A stretch of 64,000 nt of DNA from Cordylochernes scorpioides (GCA_030710605.1 CP092882.1:20594446-20658445); one strand, 5' to 3'; shown: positions 18,929 through 30,469, numbered from the stretch's first letter. The notes: generated by a model not told the origin, from the letters alone. Made by a program: numbers and translations.

Positions 18929-20040
18929 CTTGGTGGCCAAACACCCTTGTTGATATCTTGATAGGTTGTTTTTAAAAAAATTGACTCTCTCCCTATAAAT
19001 ACTTTTGTATACACCATAGCATCTTTTATTGGCTTGCCCTCTGACTAACCAAATTGTACTTGCTTACTTTGACATAATGCCATCTTTCTGTATATACTTA
19101 ATCTTATGAACACTTTGGCAAGTTTAGAGCAATTTATACACAGATTTATAAATCACTACTAATTCCTCGTGTAAATAATTAAAGATATATATATAAATAA
19201 TTCTAATAGAGCACAATAGTCTGATAGACTTCGTGCTTCTGTAATAATAAAATAAAATAAATATAATTGTATTGGAGAAAGGTAATCCTTATAATAAATT
19301 ATTTATTTTCAAATTTGCACTTTCTCTATGTATCTCTGTGACACATTTTAGTGGAGATGCTGGGTAGGTTAGAGAAAGCAAATTGAAGATTGTACAAAGG
19401 TCATTGTTGCTGTGGTCTACCTTTTCCTTGAGTAACTCCAGGATTCTACCGCTGTGTCAAAGCCAAGACTTCCTTCCAAGAAGACAATGTCCCTACAGAC
19501 GCTATGACTACAAAGTCTCTATTTACGCCACAAGAAAAAAAGGATGTAAAGCTGCTGAGACACTGAGGAAAACCTTAACTCAAGATCTACATCTCAGTAG
19601 CAACAAAATTTGAAAGCTGTGGGTAACAGTTCCCATAGGGAAGAAGCTTTGTAACAAAATAATTATTATTTTATTCACAGACTAACAATTTTGATATTCA
19701 GTTACTCAGTAATTTCCTCTACTTGCCTCTCTTTTATCTTATGTAAATAAGTTGGTAATTGTTTTGATGCAAATAAATTGTCATTCTCTCTCATGTTTGA
19801 CTTCCTGCATTTTTCTATCTGACAATATCAACAGTCCACAACACTTCTTTAACTCAACACTCCAGGGTACAGATGCTTCCAATTCAAATAAAATCTGTGT
19901 GTTGAATCCTAGTGTAAGTGGTGAAGATAAAATCTGGCAAATTTGGTTTGGATTTGAGAAAAGGTTGAATTACAGTAAATGCTGAAATATAATTGGTTCA
20001 CACAATCGAAGAGAGATACAGTATATTTAAAAACCTAAAA
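18929..20040. other. AT-rich intron or intergenic sequence, nothing recognised
   Basis: No repeat family, splice-bounded exon or conserved motif was recognised. A short open frame at 19383-19613, rich in Arg, Lys and Tyr, has no family signature. Confidence 0.4.
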
Positions 20041-20068
20041 AATTTTGTTTATTAAAACAAAAATTGCA

Positions 20069-20231
20069 GAACGACATTTGAAAATATCCTGCATGTGTTT
20101 CTTTTGAACGAAAAATCAAAATTTATTTTAAGGAGAAATAACAATTATTTATAACCTTATTTCTCCTTAAAATAAATTTAGATTTTTCATTCAAAAGAAA
20201 GATATGCGGGATATTTTCAAATGTTGTTCTA
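20069..20231. repeat. Palindromic foldback (about 75-bp arms)
   Basis: GAACGACATTTGAAAATATC and ATTTATTTTAAGGAGAAATA are mirrored exactly or nearly so on the right (TATTTCTCCTTAAAATAAAT ... GATATTTTCAAATGTTGTTC). The central loop is about 15 bp. Confidence 0.8.
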
Positions 20232-20439
20232 CAATCATAGGCCGCATTATATTGTGTAAAAAAAAAAAAAAATTGTTAATTGGGACTACCGCATGAGATA
20301 TTTGGGAATTATTATTTTTTTCCTACCAAGTGAAACCCAGTTAGATTTTGATTGCATATGCAATAAATTCACATGCCTGATAACTATGAAAATTTGGTGA
20401 TGAGAGAGGCATTCTAAAAAGAGCTATTACTAGAATAAA

Positions 20440-21670
20440 GCCACTGTAAAAGCTTTTCAAAGTGAAACAATAAAGGCAAAATTTCGGAATAAGTTAAAAT
20501 AAGAAAAAATGTAACTTCCCTCTTATAAAGATGAAGTCGCGGTGTGAGATCGCCTAAAGTGAAGGGGGCACGTGGAAGAAATAAATTGTGTTGTTGGTGT
20601 TTCTTATCCTCTTGTGTAAAGATTACACGAATTCCATGAGTTCATGCTCCTCGAGCTGTTTTATGATAAGCAGCAGCCTCTCCCAAGTGCATCTAATGCA
20701 AGCCAAAATGTGTTCTGGAGCTGCAGGTGCCAAGCTACATTTTGGGCAAGTGGGGTAGATTTTGTTGTTATTTTCAAACTTCAATGGCTTGAAATGGCCT
20801 GTTCTAAATCTTGTTAGTGTTGTTTGATGCTGTCTATTTCTGAGGTTCAGACCTCCTCCTGGGTTCACTCCACTGTACCAACTATGCTTAGGTGGGAGAG
20901 AAATAAATTGTAGTTGTTATAAGAGATGAAAAAATAGAAGGCTATTAAAAATTGCTACAAAGTGGAATCAACCCCAACTATTGCCGGGATTGTACACGTT
21001 AGCTTGCCCTTTTAGAAGCAATTTATATCTAACTAGTTTAACCTAGGCGCGCGCGCTGAAAAAATTTCCAAATACATGGGCCCATTATTTTCATGCCTTG
21101 AACTATAGTGATATTAAAGCCAACAATGGTTTAAATGACAGGTTCAAACAAAACAAAATCTAAACTTAAGAAGAATATGTGGAAACATGAAATGGAAGAA
21201 AAACACATTAACTTTATATGAAAGAGGCAATGGTTAAAGAGTGCTTTGAAGCAACAAGGTATTAGAGCTAATTTTTTTTTTTCGAGAAAACATTCTGTTA
21301 TATAATGTGATAAAAATGTTTTAAAATCATTTTATATATTGAATATATAATTAATAAAAGTTTTGCCTAGGATTTGTCTTGATTTTTAAATTGAACAAAG
21401 GGGTACATATATGCTAATGATAAGAAGAACCCATCGTCAAATGACCTCTTTCATTATTCAGCATTAATGTAAGCAAATTGGTCAATTAAGGGAAATAAAA
21501 CAAAGTGACCACTATTAAGAGGCAGCCTTTTCCTGTGTGTATGGCTGTCTTTTTTTTTTAAATTATATGATATAAAAATTTTGAAAAGTAAAAAAAAAAA
21601 AGGCCAAACCATGGCTATAGTGAACCAAAAGCTCTGTCCTATTGGGGTTCACTATAGAGGGGTTTTACTG
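20440..21670. mobile_element. Inverted partial copy of the 13151-14423 pogo-like element
   Basis: The right terminus CTATAGAGGGGTTTTACTG is followed by TA. The interior matches the left 0.8 kb of the element at 13151 in reverse complement (for example AAGCAACAAGGTATTAGAG). The left terminus was not found. LINE A inserted into it at 20590-20898. Confidence 0.65.
20590..20898 (-). mobile_element. LINE A 3' fragment nested in pogo-like element
   Basis: The minus-strand frame at 20623-20868 encodes the LINE A C-terminal domain (TRFRTGHFKPLKFEN, CPKCSLAPAAPEHILAC) and the family tail. An exact 13-bp target duplication, AGAAATAAATTGT, lies at 20577-20589 and 20899-20911. This shows integration by target-primed reverse transcription into the pre-existing DNA transposon. 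Confidence 0.85.
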
Positions 21671-21921
21671 TAGTTAGTTTCCTATATGAACAAGTTATAA
21701 GAGAAAACAGATTTTTGTTAAATGAACCCAGTTCAGGACTTGGCTGTATAACTACGTTTGTGAAATGAAATCTCTAATACTGGCTTCACACAAGCGAAAC
21801 CAGGAGAAACCATGTTTTGGGCGGGCGCTGTCATAAAACTTGTACTCTTGTGTACAATGTGTCATGTACTCTTATGTCATGAAAGACAAAAAAAAACAGA
21901 TTTTGACAATTACCAGGTACA

Positions 21922-22015
21922 GGAGAACCTCTCTCTAAAGGACAACACCTAATTGCAAAGCCCAGAGTGCTTATTAATAAAAAGGGCGATTTTTTATTGA
22001 TGAAAACTATTGAAT
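21922..22015. mobile_element. MITE-P half copy
   Basis: It begins CAGGAGAACCTCTCTCTAAAGG, continues CACCTAATTGCAAAGCC, then diverges. The second arm is missing where SINE-A at 22027 begins. Confidence 0.55.
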
Positions 22016-22026
22016 AAAATCACAAC

Positions 22027-22206
22027 ACAAACCCTACCAGCTAGTGCAAGTAACCAAAGGGGGCTCTGGCACATTTGTAAGGGCAAAGTCGAACTGCTTT
22101 TCACATGTGTAGACATGTGATGCACTTACAGTAAAAGCAGGCGCCAACTTCTACCCACCATGATTATCATGGCCTGTACCACGTGTACTAGGGATAATAA
22201 TAAATA
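22027..22206 (+). mobile_element. SINE-A copy
   Basis: It runs from CAAACCCTACCAGCTAGTGC through AAGTCGAACTGCTTTTCAC and GCACTTACAGTAAAAGCAG to CCATGATTATCATGG and a TACTAGGGATAATAATAAA tail. The head is lost. Confidence 0.75.
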
Positions 22207-22284
22207 AATAACAACACAAACAGATATTTAAATCAAGAAATAAAAAATTCTCTACATCTTTATTATAAAAAGTAATGCATTTCT

Positions 22285-22430
22285 ACAAGGTAATAAGACC
22301 AAATCCAAATAAATAGTGTGTGTTGTTTCTATAACAATGCTGTTACCAAAATGTCACACATTATTAATTGATTTAGATTGGGTCTTGTTACCTTGTTGTT
22401 CTAATCTATGATCCAAATTGTGCCTTATCA
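22285..22430. repeat. FB-A foldback copy, short centre
   Basis: The left arm is CTACAAGGTAATAAGACC...GTGTGTTGTTTC. The right arm is GCTGTTACCAAAATGTCACAC...GGTCTTGTTACCTTG, continuing into CTAATCTATGATCCAAATTG. Central sequence is deleted. Confidence 0.7.
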
Positions 22431-22744
22431 GTGATATGTTTCCTTTATTAGGCTCACAAGGGAAGGCAAAGTTTGGAGGTAAAAGGACTTCCACAAGCCT
22501 AAACCAATACTATAGAGACAAACAATTAGGATCATTAAGTCTTTGTAACATAAGATTACTTCATACTTGTGGGAGAGATTTTAGATTGGAAGCTAGTCTC
22601 TTGAATACATTAATATTATAAATACAATAAATATAAACAGCTTTTCAAAGCAGTTGTATGAAACCTTTTTATTTCTAAAAATATGAATCCCTTGTATAAT
22701 ATCATTTGAGTGAGAAAAGATTTCCATCCAGGGAAGAATGTCTT

Positions 22745-22870
22745 GCAAAAAATATGATTTGATTAACTCGAGCTTTCAGGTGCCTATGAAGTGACGTTAT
22801 AATTAACCTTACTACTGTAGAAGGGCTCCAAAGCGCTCAAAAGAGAGCGCTCGAGTTATTTCAATAATAT
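22745..22870. repeat. Palindromic foldback
   Basis: TGTCTTGCAAAAAATATGAT and AACTCGAGC at left are mirrored by GCTCGAGTT and ATATTTTTTGCAAGACA at right. The centre has CTGTAGAAGGGCTCC, similar to the motif at 46812. Confidence 0.65.
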
Positions 22871-22951
22871 TTTTTGCAAGACACTCTTTCCCTATATGGA
22901 CATTTTCTTCTCTCTCTCTCTCTCAAAAAAAAAAATATATTTATATTTATA

Positions 22952-23111
22952 CAGTAGAACCTCCCTATAAAGGACACTTAATTGCAGAGCCAAAGTGTTC
23001 TTTAGGGAGAGGTGTCCTCTTACCGGAAAGTTGCTAAATTGTAAAAATAGTAATTTTGCAAATGAAAGCTGTCCTTTGCGGAGAGGTGTCCGCTAAAGGG
23101 AGGTTCTACTG
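22952..23111. mobile_element. Pogo-like MITE-P copy (best preserved)
   Basis: CAGTAGAACCTCCCTATAAAG and AAAGGGAGGTTCTACTG termini are flanked by TA on both sides. The 160-bp element is a near-complete palindrome. Confidence 0.8.
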
Positions 23112-23126
23112 TATATATATAATATA

Positions 23127-23297
23127 CAGTAAAACCTCGCTAAAACGAACCTGGGTTATAGCAACCTTCCTTTATAACGAACCTGAATAATCTCCATTTT
23201 TATTTTATAATAGAGTGAACTATGGCTATAACGAACCACGGGTATAGTGAACTATTAGTTCAGTTCCATTGGGGTTCGCTATAAAGGGGGTTTACTG
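23127..23297. mobile_element. Miniature of the CAGTAAAACC pogo-like family
   Basis: The 171-bp element has termini CAGTAAAACCTCGCTAAAAC and GCTATAAAGGGGGTTTACTG, flanked by TA (23125-23126, 23298-23299). It is an internally deleted relative of 13151-14423. Confidence 0.75.
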
Positions 23298-23337
23298 TAT
23301 TATTTATTTGTTGATGTTGTGTAGAGTGTAAAAGTAC

Positions 23338-23391
23338 CTGCTGGTGTTGAGCCAGTCGGAGGTGGAGGTTGCTCTGGTCCACAGCAGACTC
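23338..23391 (-). CDS. Weak exon candidate, 18 codons
   Basis: A CACTAGACCAG acceptor and a CAGCAG|GTACTT donor bound 54 bp that read ESAVDQSNLHLRLAQHQQ without stop. It is GC-richer than its flanks and in the same orientation as the PAH gene. It could be an N-terminal exon of that gene, but there is no domain evidence. Confidence 0.35.
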
Positions 23392-23632
23392 CTGGTCTAG
23401 TGACAGCTGGACATCCCTGTGTCACACCAACCTTAGTTAGCCCTACAGTGCTCATACTGCAGCCATCTACTATGGTATATACAACTGCTGGTGGCCATCC
23501 CTGTGTCTCAACAACCTTAGTTAGCTCTACAGTGTTACTACTGCAGCAGTCTATAATGCTATATAAACCTGCTAGGATATAATAGGCTCAGATATTCTCA
23601 CAGCTTAACAACAACCAAATAAATTACAGTTG

Positions 23633-24585
23633 TTCTTTGTAAATGGTGTATGAGTCCCAAGCTAGCTGTGTCTAGTTGAAGGTTTCTAATCTCTTACAAG
23701 TTCTTTGTAAATAGTACAGGAGTCCCAAGCTAGCTGTGTCTAGTTTAAGGTTTCTAATCTCTTACAAGTTCTTTGTAAATGATGCAGGAGTCCCAGCTAG
23801 TTGTGTCTAGTTGAATGTTTCTAATCTCTTACAATTTCTTTATAAATGATGTAGGAGTTCCAAGCTAGCTGTGTCTAGTTAAAGGTTTCTAATCTCTTAC
23901 AAGTTCTTTGTAAATTATGTAGGAGTCCCAAGCTAGCTGTGTCTAGTTAAAGGTTTCTAATCTCTTACAAGTTCTTTGTAAATGATGCAGGAGTCCCAAG
24001 CTAGCTGTGTCTAGTTAAAGGTTTCTAATCTCTTACAAGTTCTTTATAAATGATGTAGGAGTCCCAAGCTAGCTGTGTCTAGTTAAAGGTTTCTAATCTC
24101 TTACAAGTTCTTTATAAATGATGTAGGAGTCCCAAGCTAGCTGTGTCTAGTTGAATGTTTCTAATCTCTTACAAGTTCTTTATAAATGATGTAGGAGTCC
24201 CAAGCTAGCTGTGTCTAGTTAAAGGTTTCTAATCTCTTACAAGTTCTTTATAAATGATGTAGGAGTCCCAAGCTAGCTGTGTCTAGTTAAAGGTTTCTAA
24301 TCTCTTACAAGTTCTTTATAAATGATGTAGGAGTCCCAAGCTAGCTGTGTCTAGTTGAATGTTTCTAATCTCTTACAAGTTCTTTATAAATGATGTAGGA
24401 GTTCCAAGCTAGCTGTGTCTAGTTAAAGGTTTCTAATCTCTTACAAGTTCTTTGTAAATGTGGTGCAGGAGTTCCAAGCTAGCTGTGTCTATTTGAAGGT
24501 TTCTAATCTCTTACAAGTTCTTTGTAAATGATATAGATGTCCCATGCTAGCTGTATCTAATTAAAGATTTCCAACCTGCCATAAG
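23633..24585. repeat. 68-bp minisatellite, about 14 units
   Basis: Tandem units begin TTCTTTGTAAATGATG and contain GTCCCAAGCTAGCTGTGTC and TTTCTAATCTCTTACAAG. Unit starts at 23633, 23701 and 23769 show a 68-bp period. Middle units carry a shared TTCTTTATAAATGATGTAGG variant. The last two units are diverged. A subset alternates GTTAAAGG and GTTGAATG, suggesting higher-order duplication of a few units. Confidence 0.9.
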
Positions 24586-25026
24586 TTATTCTTGCTTATT
24601 TCAGCAATATCTAGTAGAATCCACATATCAGATAATTAGCTCTGCCTCCCAACACAACATTTGGTTTTGTTTCACAAGTCAAATTATTCACTGGGGTGCA
24701 GGGTAGGTAAAAAATGAGAATTTTCATTTAGTTCCCTTTATAAATGTTCAATGAAAAAAAAATTGTTTTCACAATAAATTATCAATCAATTTTTTCCTGT
24801 AACTTGTGAGTGATCTATTTCAAAAAACATCTTCCTTTTATCTGTATACACAATTTTAAAAGGAAAGCTTGTTCCATCAGTAAAGAAACAATGTTAACAA
24901 GAATCAATCAATAAATATTATGCATCATTTTTATCAATAGAGAAAGAGATCAATATCTTAGCATCCATGTTTATTATTTGGGTTAAATAAGCTCAATTTT
25001 CTTAAGATAATAAAAGAAAATGAAAT
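24586..25026. other. AT-rich sequence, nothing recognised
   Basis: No repeat family or coding signal was recognised between the minisatellite and the next MITE-P. Confidence 0.4.
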
Positions 25027-25199
25027 ATGGCAGAACCTTTCTTCAAAGGACAACACATAGTTGCAGAGCTAAAGTATCCTTCAAGGAGAGATGTCCACTT
25101 ACCAGAGAACTGCTAATTAGTAAAAATGGTAATTTTGATGATGGAAACTGTCCTTTGTAGTCCTCTAACAAGAATATCATCTCACGGATGTTCTACTGA
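25027..25199. mobile_element. MITE-P copy, diverged
   Basis: The left end (GGCAGAACCTTTCTTCAAAGG) and right end (CACGGATGTTCTACTGA) enclose the family core GTAAAAATGGTAATTTTG. Confidence 0.6.
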
Positions 25200-25879
25200 C
25201 AATACCAAACCTGAACAAATTCTTGAAGAAATTTAAAACTGCACATTCCTCTAGGTACGCAAAAAGCACACCACCATGGCCTGTTATATATGAGTGTTCA
25301 TATAAATAGATGACATGAAATTTACTCCTAATCAAACTTCTAAAAAAATGGTAAAAGGCCAAATGCCAGAGGGATCAATAAAAATATACATTTTTATTTT
25401 TAAAAATTAATGAAGCTATTAAGTGATGACTAACATTAACTTTCTGGCCCCAATTTTGGCAATTAGAAATTTGTCATTAGGATGGTAGAGGGGAAAAACA
25501 AAAAAGTTAAACCTGGAAGAATCCAAACTCTGCACAGAAAAGTAGCTGAGGGTACTAGGACCAAACAGGTAAATGTATAAAAGGTATAGGTTGAATACTT
25601 ATTTGTTGTGGTTATACCTTGGGAGGCCCAGTTAGAATCTAAATGTATCCCTATCACATGAGGATAAAAGAAAATAGCAACAGAAGTGAGCAAGCAGAGA
25701 AGAGAATAAAGGACCTACCTAGCTAGCAGCTATGTGGCAGCCACAAGTGAGCAATGTTGGCAACTTGCCTACAGGAAATAGGTCAGCTGGGTTGCCAGCA
25801 TCTGGTCTCACTTTCACTTTCTCCTCCCTTTACTGCAGACTGGGCCGGATAGTCCAGACTTTATATTGGCTTGTGAATA

Positions 25880-26085
25880 TTTATTAATGCATGTGCTTTG
25901 AGTGTGTTTGCGCATGTGTGTTTGTTTTTATGTGTTTGTTTGTGTATGTATGCTTACATTTTTCTATATGTTTGTGTGTTTGTTTTGTCTGTTTGTACAT
26001 GTATATTTTTGTGTTTATGGAAGTGCATTTGTATTTTTTTTTTAGAATATTTTTTTATGTATGCAAGTGTGTGTGTGTGGTTTCT
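25880..26085. repeat. TG-rich low-complexity tract
   Basis: About 200 bp of irregular TGTGTTTG and TATGTATG sequence. Open frames here code for Cys/Val/Phe-rich low-complexity peptides and are not genes. Confidence 0.7.
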
Positions 26086-26617
26086 AGCTAAGAATCACCA
26101 AGGGGGGAAAAAGGCCATTTCTATGTGTAAGGCCTTAATACTATTCTCAGTCTACTGTACATAACAGTATTCTATTCTGAGAGAAGACTTGAAAGGTAAT
26201 GGATAAATTACAAGAGAGCATCTTGAATTGGACTACCTACAATTCAGCACTCCTCTTCAACCATCAACAGGTTGGTAGCATTCCTATCCTCCCAGAGCTT
26301 CCTTTCTTTCCTTTCTTTTGATGGCATTATAGATTCCTCTTCTGATATTGTCCATGAATTCCATTCTCATCCTTTTTCCTTCTTCCATACATCACTCCAG
26401 TACTAGCATTGGCTATCTGAGTATCGGACAGATATCTAAACATGTTCTACTTGCTTATCTCAAACCTCTCTCTCCCCAGTATATCTCTCCTTGATATTTA
26501 AGACATCTTCATTACTCAGTCTATGGTCAGCCCACGTAATTCTCATCATCCAACACCACAAAAAAAAGGGGAGAGGGCTTTTTGAAATTCAACACACACC
26601 AACTAAGAAAATATATA

Positions 26618-26777
26618 CAGTAGAACCTCCCTATAAAGGACACCTAATTTCAGAGCCAATGTGTCTTTTAGGGAGAGGTGTCCTCTTACCAGAGAGTTGC
26701 TAAATTGTAGAAATAGTAATTTTGCAAGTGAAAACTGTCCTTTGTGGAGAGGTGTCTGCTAAAGAAAGATTCTACTA
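26618..26777. mobile_element. MITE-P copy
   Basis: It starts CAGTAGAACCTCCCTATAAAG after TA and ends ...AAAGAAAGATTCTACTA. The core GTAGAAATAGTAATTTTGC is present. The right terminus is slightly degraded. Confidence 0.7.
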
Positions 26778-27215
26778 TAATATAAAGCAATGACGCGCCA
26801 TCTACACACAGGGAATGAGAACATTTAAGCATGCATGTTTCTTTTACACACAAGACCAACTTCTAGTAGAAGTTTGTTTTAAGTATATAAAAGAAACATT
26901 TGTGCTTAAATGAAAACATAAGTTTATAGTGATCATCAATATGAGGTGCTAGGTCAATGATGATATATAACACACCCTAACAATAATTTCATCCATTTTT
27001 TAAACCCATAACCAACATAACTAACTTCTTCAACTGACTACAATTCAACACCACCCACTTTAAAACAACATCTAGTCATCTCTTGAGCTACTTATTTGGA
27101 TTCAGTCCCCTGGTTATAATGAGACTTTAAAATAGAGTTGAACTCCCAGACCATCTATAAAACAGGGAAGGTGGTCTCTTATTGGAGGTTCGATTAGGCC
27201 AGTCATTTCTACAAA

Positions 27216-27410
27216 ACTGTTCCTCATGTCAGAGGCAGCCATTTCTTTTGGAGCTAAGTCGGCCTGCCACTGAGTAGTGCTCCCAGTCTTAATGACAAAG
27301 GCAGACGCATTCTACTTCACCCAGTCATGATGGTTGTCAAACAGACACCATCAAGAGTCACAACTTGATACCCTAATATAATTGAGTGGAGATAAGAAAG
27401 AAGAAGAAGA
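27216..27410 (+). mobile_element. LINE B-tailed non-autonomous retroelement, copy 3 (5'-truncated)
   Basis: It begins at CTGTTCCTCATGTCAGAGG and continues to the GAGTGGAGATAAGAAAG and AAG-repeat tail. An 11-bp target duplication, ATTTCTACAAA, lies at 27205-27215 and 27411-27421. 5' truncation with a target duplication is the LINE-type signature. Confidence 0.8.
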
Positions 27411-27419
27411 ATTTCTACA

Positions 27420-27560
27420 AAGTATTAAGTCCAAATCCAAATAAATAAATAGTGTGTGACATTTCGGTAGCAATGTTGTTATCAAAACGTCATACACTAT
27501 TTATTTGAATTTGGTCTTATTAGCTTGTAGTTCTAATCTATAATCCAAATTGTGTCTTAT
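27420..27560. repeat. FB-A foldback copy, short centre
   Basis: The arms ATTAAGTCCAAATCCAAATA...GACATTTCGGTAGC and TATCAAAACGTCATACAC...GGTCTTATTAGCTTG are followed by the outer CTAATCTATAATCCAAATTG end. Confidence 0.7.
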
Positions 27561-27792
27561 CACTAGTCATTTCTTGTTGTTAATATTTTAATTGTAATTT
27601 AAAAAGGAATCATGTTTCAATAGTTTTTGCATAGCATATATTTTATTTCCGTTATAAGTAAATAAGTTTTAGGATATATATATTTAGAGTATTTTTTTTT
27701 CTCAGAAAATTTTTCTTAAACTTTTTTCAAGTGTAAATATGTAAAAATTCCTCCTACACCTCTATATATATTGTAGGTATTTGTGAAACAAT

Positions 27793-27830
27793 TGTCCTGA
27801 TGATGAGCTAACGCTTGAAAGCTTGCCATT
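27793..27830 (+). other. Hammerhead-like core motif
   Basis: The sequence CTGATGA, T, GAGC, TAAC, GCTT, GAAA lines up with the hammerhead order CUGANGA - stem II - GAAA, with GAGC/GCTT able to pair around a UAAC loop. One extra base precedes stem II, and no matching cleavage-site strand was identified. It may be a Penelope-type terminal relic or coincidence. Confidence 0.3.
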
Positions 27831-28214
27831 TTTATTGAATAAAGAAACTTTTTGCACAATTATTTTGATTGATATATCATTTTAAATCCTTTGAAATTAT
27901 TTCACAATCAAAGTTTTTTTCATTTCTGATTCTACAATTGAAGCCAACAAGTGGTAGCTCATCACATCAGTTGTTTACTCATGGGAGTTTTTTACTGTAA
28001 GCATTATCTCACAGGTTTTGATTTGAAAAGTCAACTCTTATTGCAGTAGGGGAATAATTTGTTGTTGTTGGTGTGGTTAGAAAAAAGAAGAATAGATTGT
28101 TCTATAAATACATAAAAGGGTACAATTTTGAAATTAAAGATATTAGAAATATAAAAAGGCAAAATAAGACCAAATCAATAAATTGTGTGCAATGTTTCGA
28201 TAGCATCATTGTTA

Positions 28215-28435
28215 ATATGATGCACTAGCACGCCATCTGTTATCAAAATTCAAAACTATTTTAAACGCGTAAAATTCTTTTTGAAATTAAATAATTTCTA
28301 CTGCCCTTACTGCAATGAAAAAATGATGAGCCAGGCCCTCCCATTAATTTTTCCATTGCAGTAAGGGCAGTAGAAATTGTTTAATTTCAAAAAGAATCTT
28401 ACGCCTTTAAAATAGTTTCGGATTTTGATAGCATC
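28215..28435. repeat. Palindromic foldback (about 90-bp arms)
   Basis: TTTCTACTGCCCTTACTGC and CTTTTTGAAATTAAATAATT at left are mirrored by GCAGTAAGGGCAGTAGAAAT and AATTTCAAAAAGAATCTTAC at right. The loop carries the family-E piece GATGAGCCAGGCCCTCCC. Confidence 0.8.
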
Positions 28436-28605
28436 ATTGTTGTCGTCTTCATACAAAAGTACTGAATCTTTTATGTCGTTAATATTTTTAAATCTCTTCT
28501 CAGTTTTCATTGCCAAAATGACCATTTTTACTAATTTGCAATTCTATTTTGAAAAGAAAATCTCTACCTAAAGGAAATTTTTCTTACTTACTTACAAGAT
28601 TAGGC

Positions 28606-28745
28606 ACAATTTGGATTATAGAATGAAAAACACAAGGTAATAAGACCAAATCCAAATAAATAAAGTGTGTGACATTTTGGTAACAGCATTGTTACCAAAA
28701 TATCTCACACTATCTATTTAGTTAGATTTGGTCTTATTACCTTGT
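28606..28745. repeat. FB-A foldback copy
   Basis: The outer end GGCACAATTTGGATTATAG, AACACAAGGTAATAAGACC, a shortened centre (GTAACAGCATTGTTACC), and right arm to TTACCTTG are all present. Confidence 0.75.
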
Positions 28746-29324
28746 TCTCATTAAAGCTGTTTGTTGGTAAAGTTTTTGTGATTCTCCTATTTGCTTCAAT
28801 GGTCTGTACCATTGATGATTTGGTGGATTCATGGTTGAATTAAAAAAGTCGAAGTGCCTGATATTCAAAGCAAATGGTTCAAACAAGGGGTATCTGATAG
28901 GTCACCTAATAGAGAAAGGAAAAACAAAATCTGAGAGCATGTTCAAAAAGAAATAAAGTTGTAATATATTTCATCAATTTTTTTGAAGATTTAATCAATT
29001 TAATGTAGGTGAAAAAAAATGTTGACATAGTTTACCATCTATCGATAAAATACTTTTGTAAAATTCCGCTAAAGAATGTGAGATAAGTTAAAGGGGTAGG
29101 TTATATATTGAAATAACATAGGCGGTCATAAGAAGGTATATTAATGCGCTGGGTGGCAAGCGAGGCACCACAGTCTTATAACAATGCAGCCTAGTTGATT
29201 CCATTTATCTAGGATATTTAGATGGAGGTTTTTCAAGGTTCAACAATGATATCAACCAATCTCCTGGAGAAAAAGGATTCCAAACAGAATCATTTACATA
29301 GAGATACAGGGTTCCTCCACTTAC

Positions 29325-29367
29325 CTTTCCGGGATGGTGTCCTTCGAGTTCATCTTTTGGAGGTTTG
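29325..29367 (-). CDS. Weak exon candidate, 43 bp
   Basis: A pyrimidine-rich ATGTCTTGCAG acceptor and a strong GGAAAG|GTAAGT donor bound 43 bp reading KPPKDELEGHHPGK after one base. Splice signals are good and the orientation matches the PAH gene, but the exon is too short for homology judgement. Confidence 0.35.
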
Positions 29368-29505
29368 CTGCAAGACATACACAGAGGCCTTAGAGATACC
29401 AAGTAGTATTTCATATTTAAATAATACTTGGAATTATTTTAGAAACACCTCTGCTATAAAATAACTCTGTAGTTGGGAGCAGTGATCTATTGTTCAAAAT
29501 AATGA

Positions 29506-29697
29506 TACGGTACAATTTGAAATATAGATTAGAAACACAAGGTAATAAGACCAAATCAAATGAGTAAATAGTGTGTGTTGTTTCAGTAACAGCATTATTA
29601 CCATCATCATATCTGATCATCTGAAGATGGTAACAACGCTGTTACCGAAACATCACACACTATTTATTTATTTGGATTTGGTCTTATTACCTTGTGG
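29506..29697. repeat. FB-A foldback copy
   Basis: The left arm GAAACACAAGGTAATAAGACC and right arm GGTCTTATTACCTTGTGG enclose paired cores. The right core reads CTGAAGATGGTAACAACG. Confidence 0.75.
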
Positions 29698-29934
29698 CCT
29701 AAATATTGTTTTCGATCATCTCCAAAATTTAATACTAGTATTGAAACTTTGTTGTTGTTAAATACATTACTTCAATTGGCCCTAATTCTTGCACAAGTTC
29801 AACTCAAGTACATGTCGCCAAATAGGACATCTTGTAAGTTGATACATTTTGTGAATTCTTTGACATTTTATGTTTCTTTCAATATATATATTGTAAAGTA
29901 TGATAAAGTACACACAATTTTCAGTTATAGATTA

Positions 29935-30440
29935 GAACTACATGATAATAACACCAAATAAATAAATAGTGTATGATGATAGTGAATAACGCAGTTACTT
30001 AAATGTTGCACACTATTCTTTTATTTAGATTTAGTCTTATTGTCTTGTATATATTGTATTTAATTAAGCATTTAATTATTTAATTAAGCATTTAAATAAG
30101 CATTAAGTATTTAATTAAGCAAATAAAACTTACTGATAAGATAAGATGAAATAATTTAAAACACAAGGTAATAAGACCAAATCTAAATACATAAATAGTG
30201 TGAGACGTTTTAGTAACAACAATGTTACCATCATCAGACAAAAGTACTCAATGTTGGAAAATTCATTATCCTCGGCTCATAAGAATATTAACCTTGTTGA
30301 TCCATTGAAGCCTATCAAAGATGATTAGGTTCAATTTGGATTATAGGCTATAAACACAAGGTTATAAGACCAAATCTAAATACATAAATAGTGTAAGACG
30401 TTTCAGTAAGAGCAATGTTACCATCATCAGACAAAAGACT
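29935..30440. repeat. Cluster of degenerate FB-A arms
   Basis: Pieces at 29935-30055, 30160-30250 and 30325-30440 carry AAGGTAATAAGACCAAATC or its relatives, with TAAATAGTGTGAGACGTTT. They are separated by AT-rich TTTAATTAAGCA repeats (30060-30125). Several are single arms, suggesting decay or recombination between copies. Confidence 0.6.
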
Positions 30441-30469
30441 TAGTGTATTCAGTACTTTCATTTTCTTGC

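Noticed and set aside
19383..19613. 76-codon plus-strand frame rich in Arg/Lys/Tyr
   Set aside because: No family signature, no splice context and no repeat match; competing frames are equally open in part.
23633..24585. CRISPR-like array
   Set aside because: Units are contiguous 68-bp repeats without unique spacers, and the genome is eukaryotic; it is a minisatellite.
25734..25840. Minus-strand exon candidate containing a VRPDAGNPADLFPVGKLP frame
   Set aside because: The acceptor is only moderate, the frame runs into a stop exactly at the putative donor, and no domain or phase partner was found.
25891..26164. Overlapping open frames coding Cys/Val/Phe-rich peptides
   Set aside because: They lie in a TG-rich low-complexity tract and are open in two frames at once, which is a composition effect.
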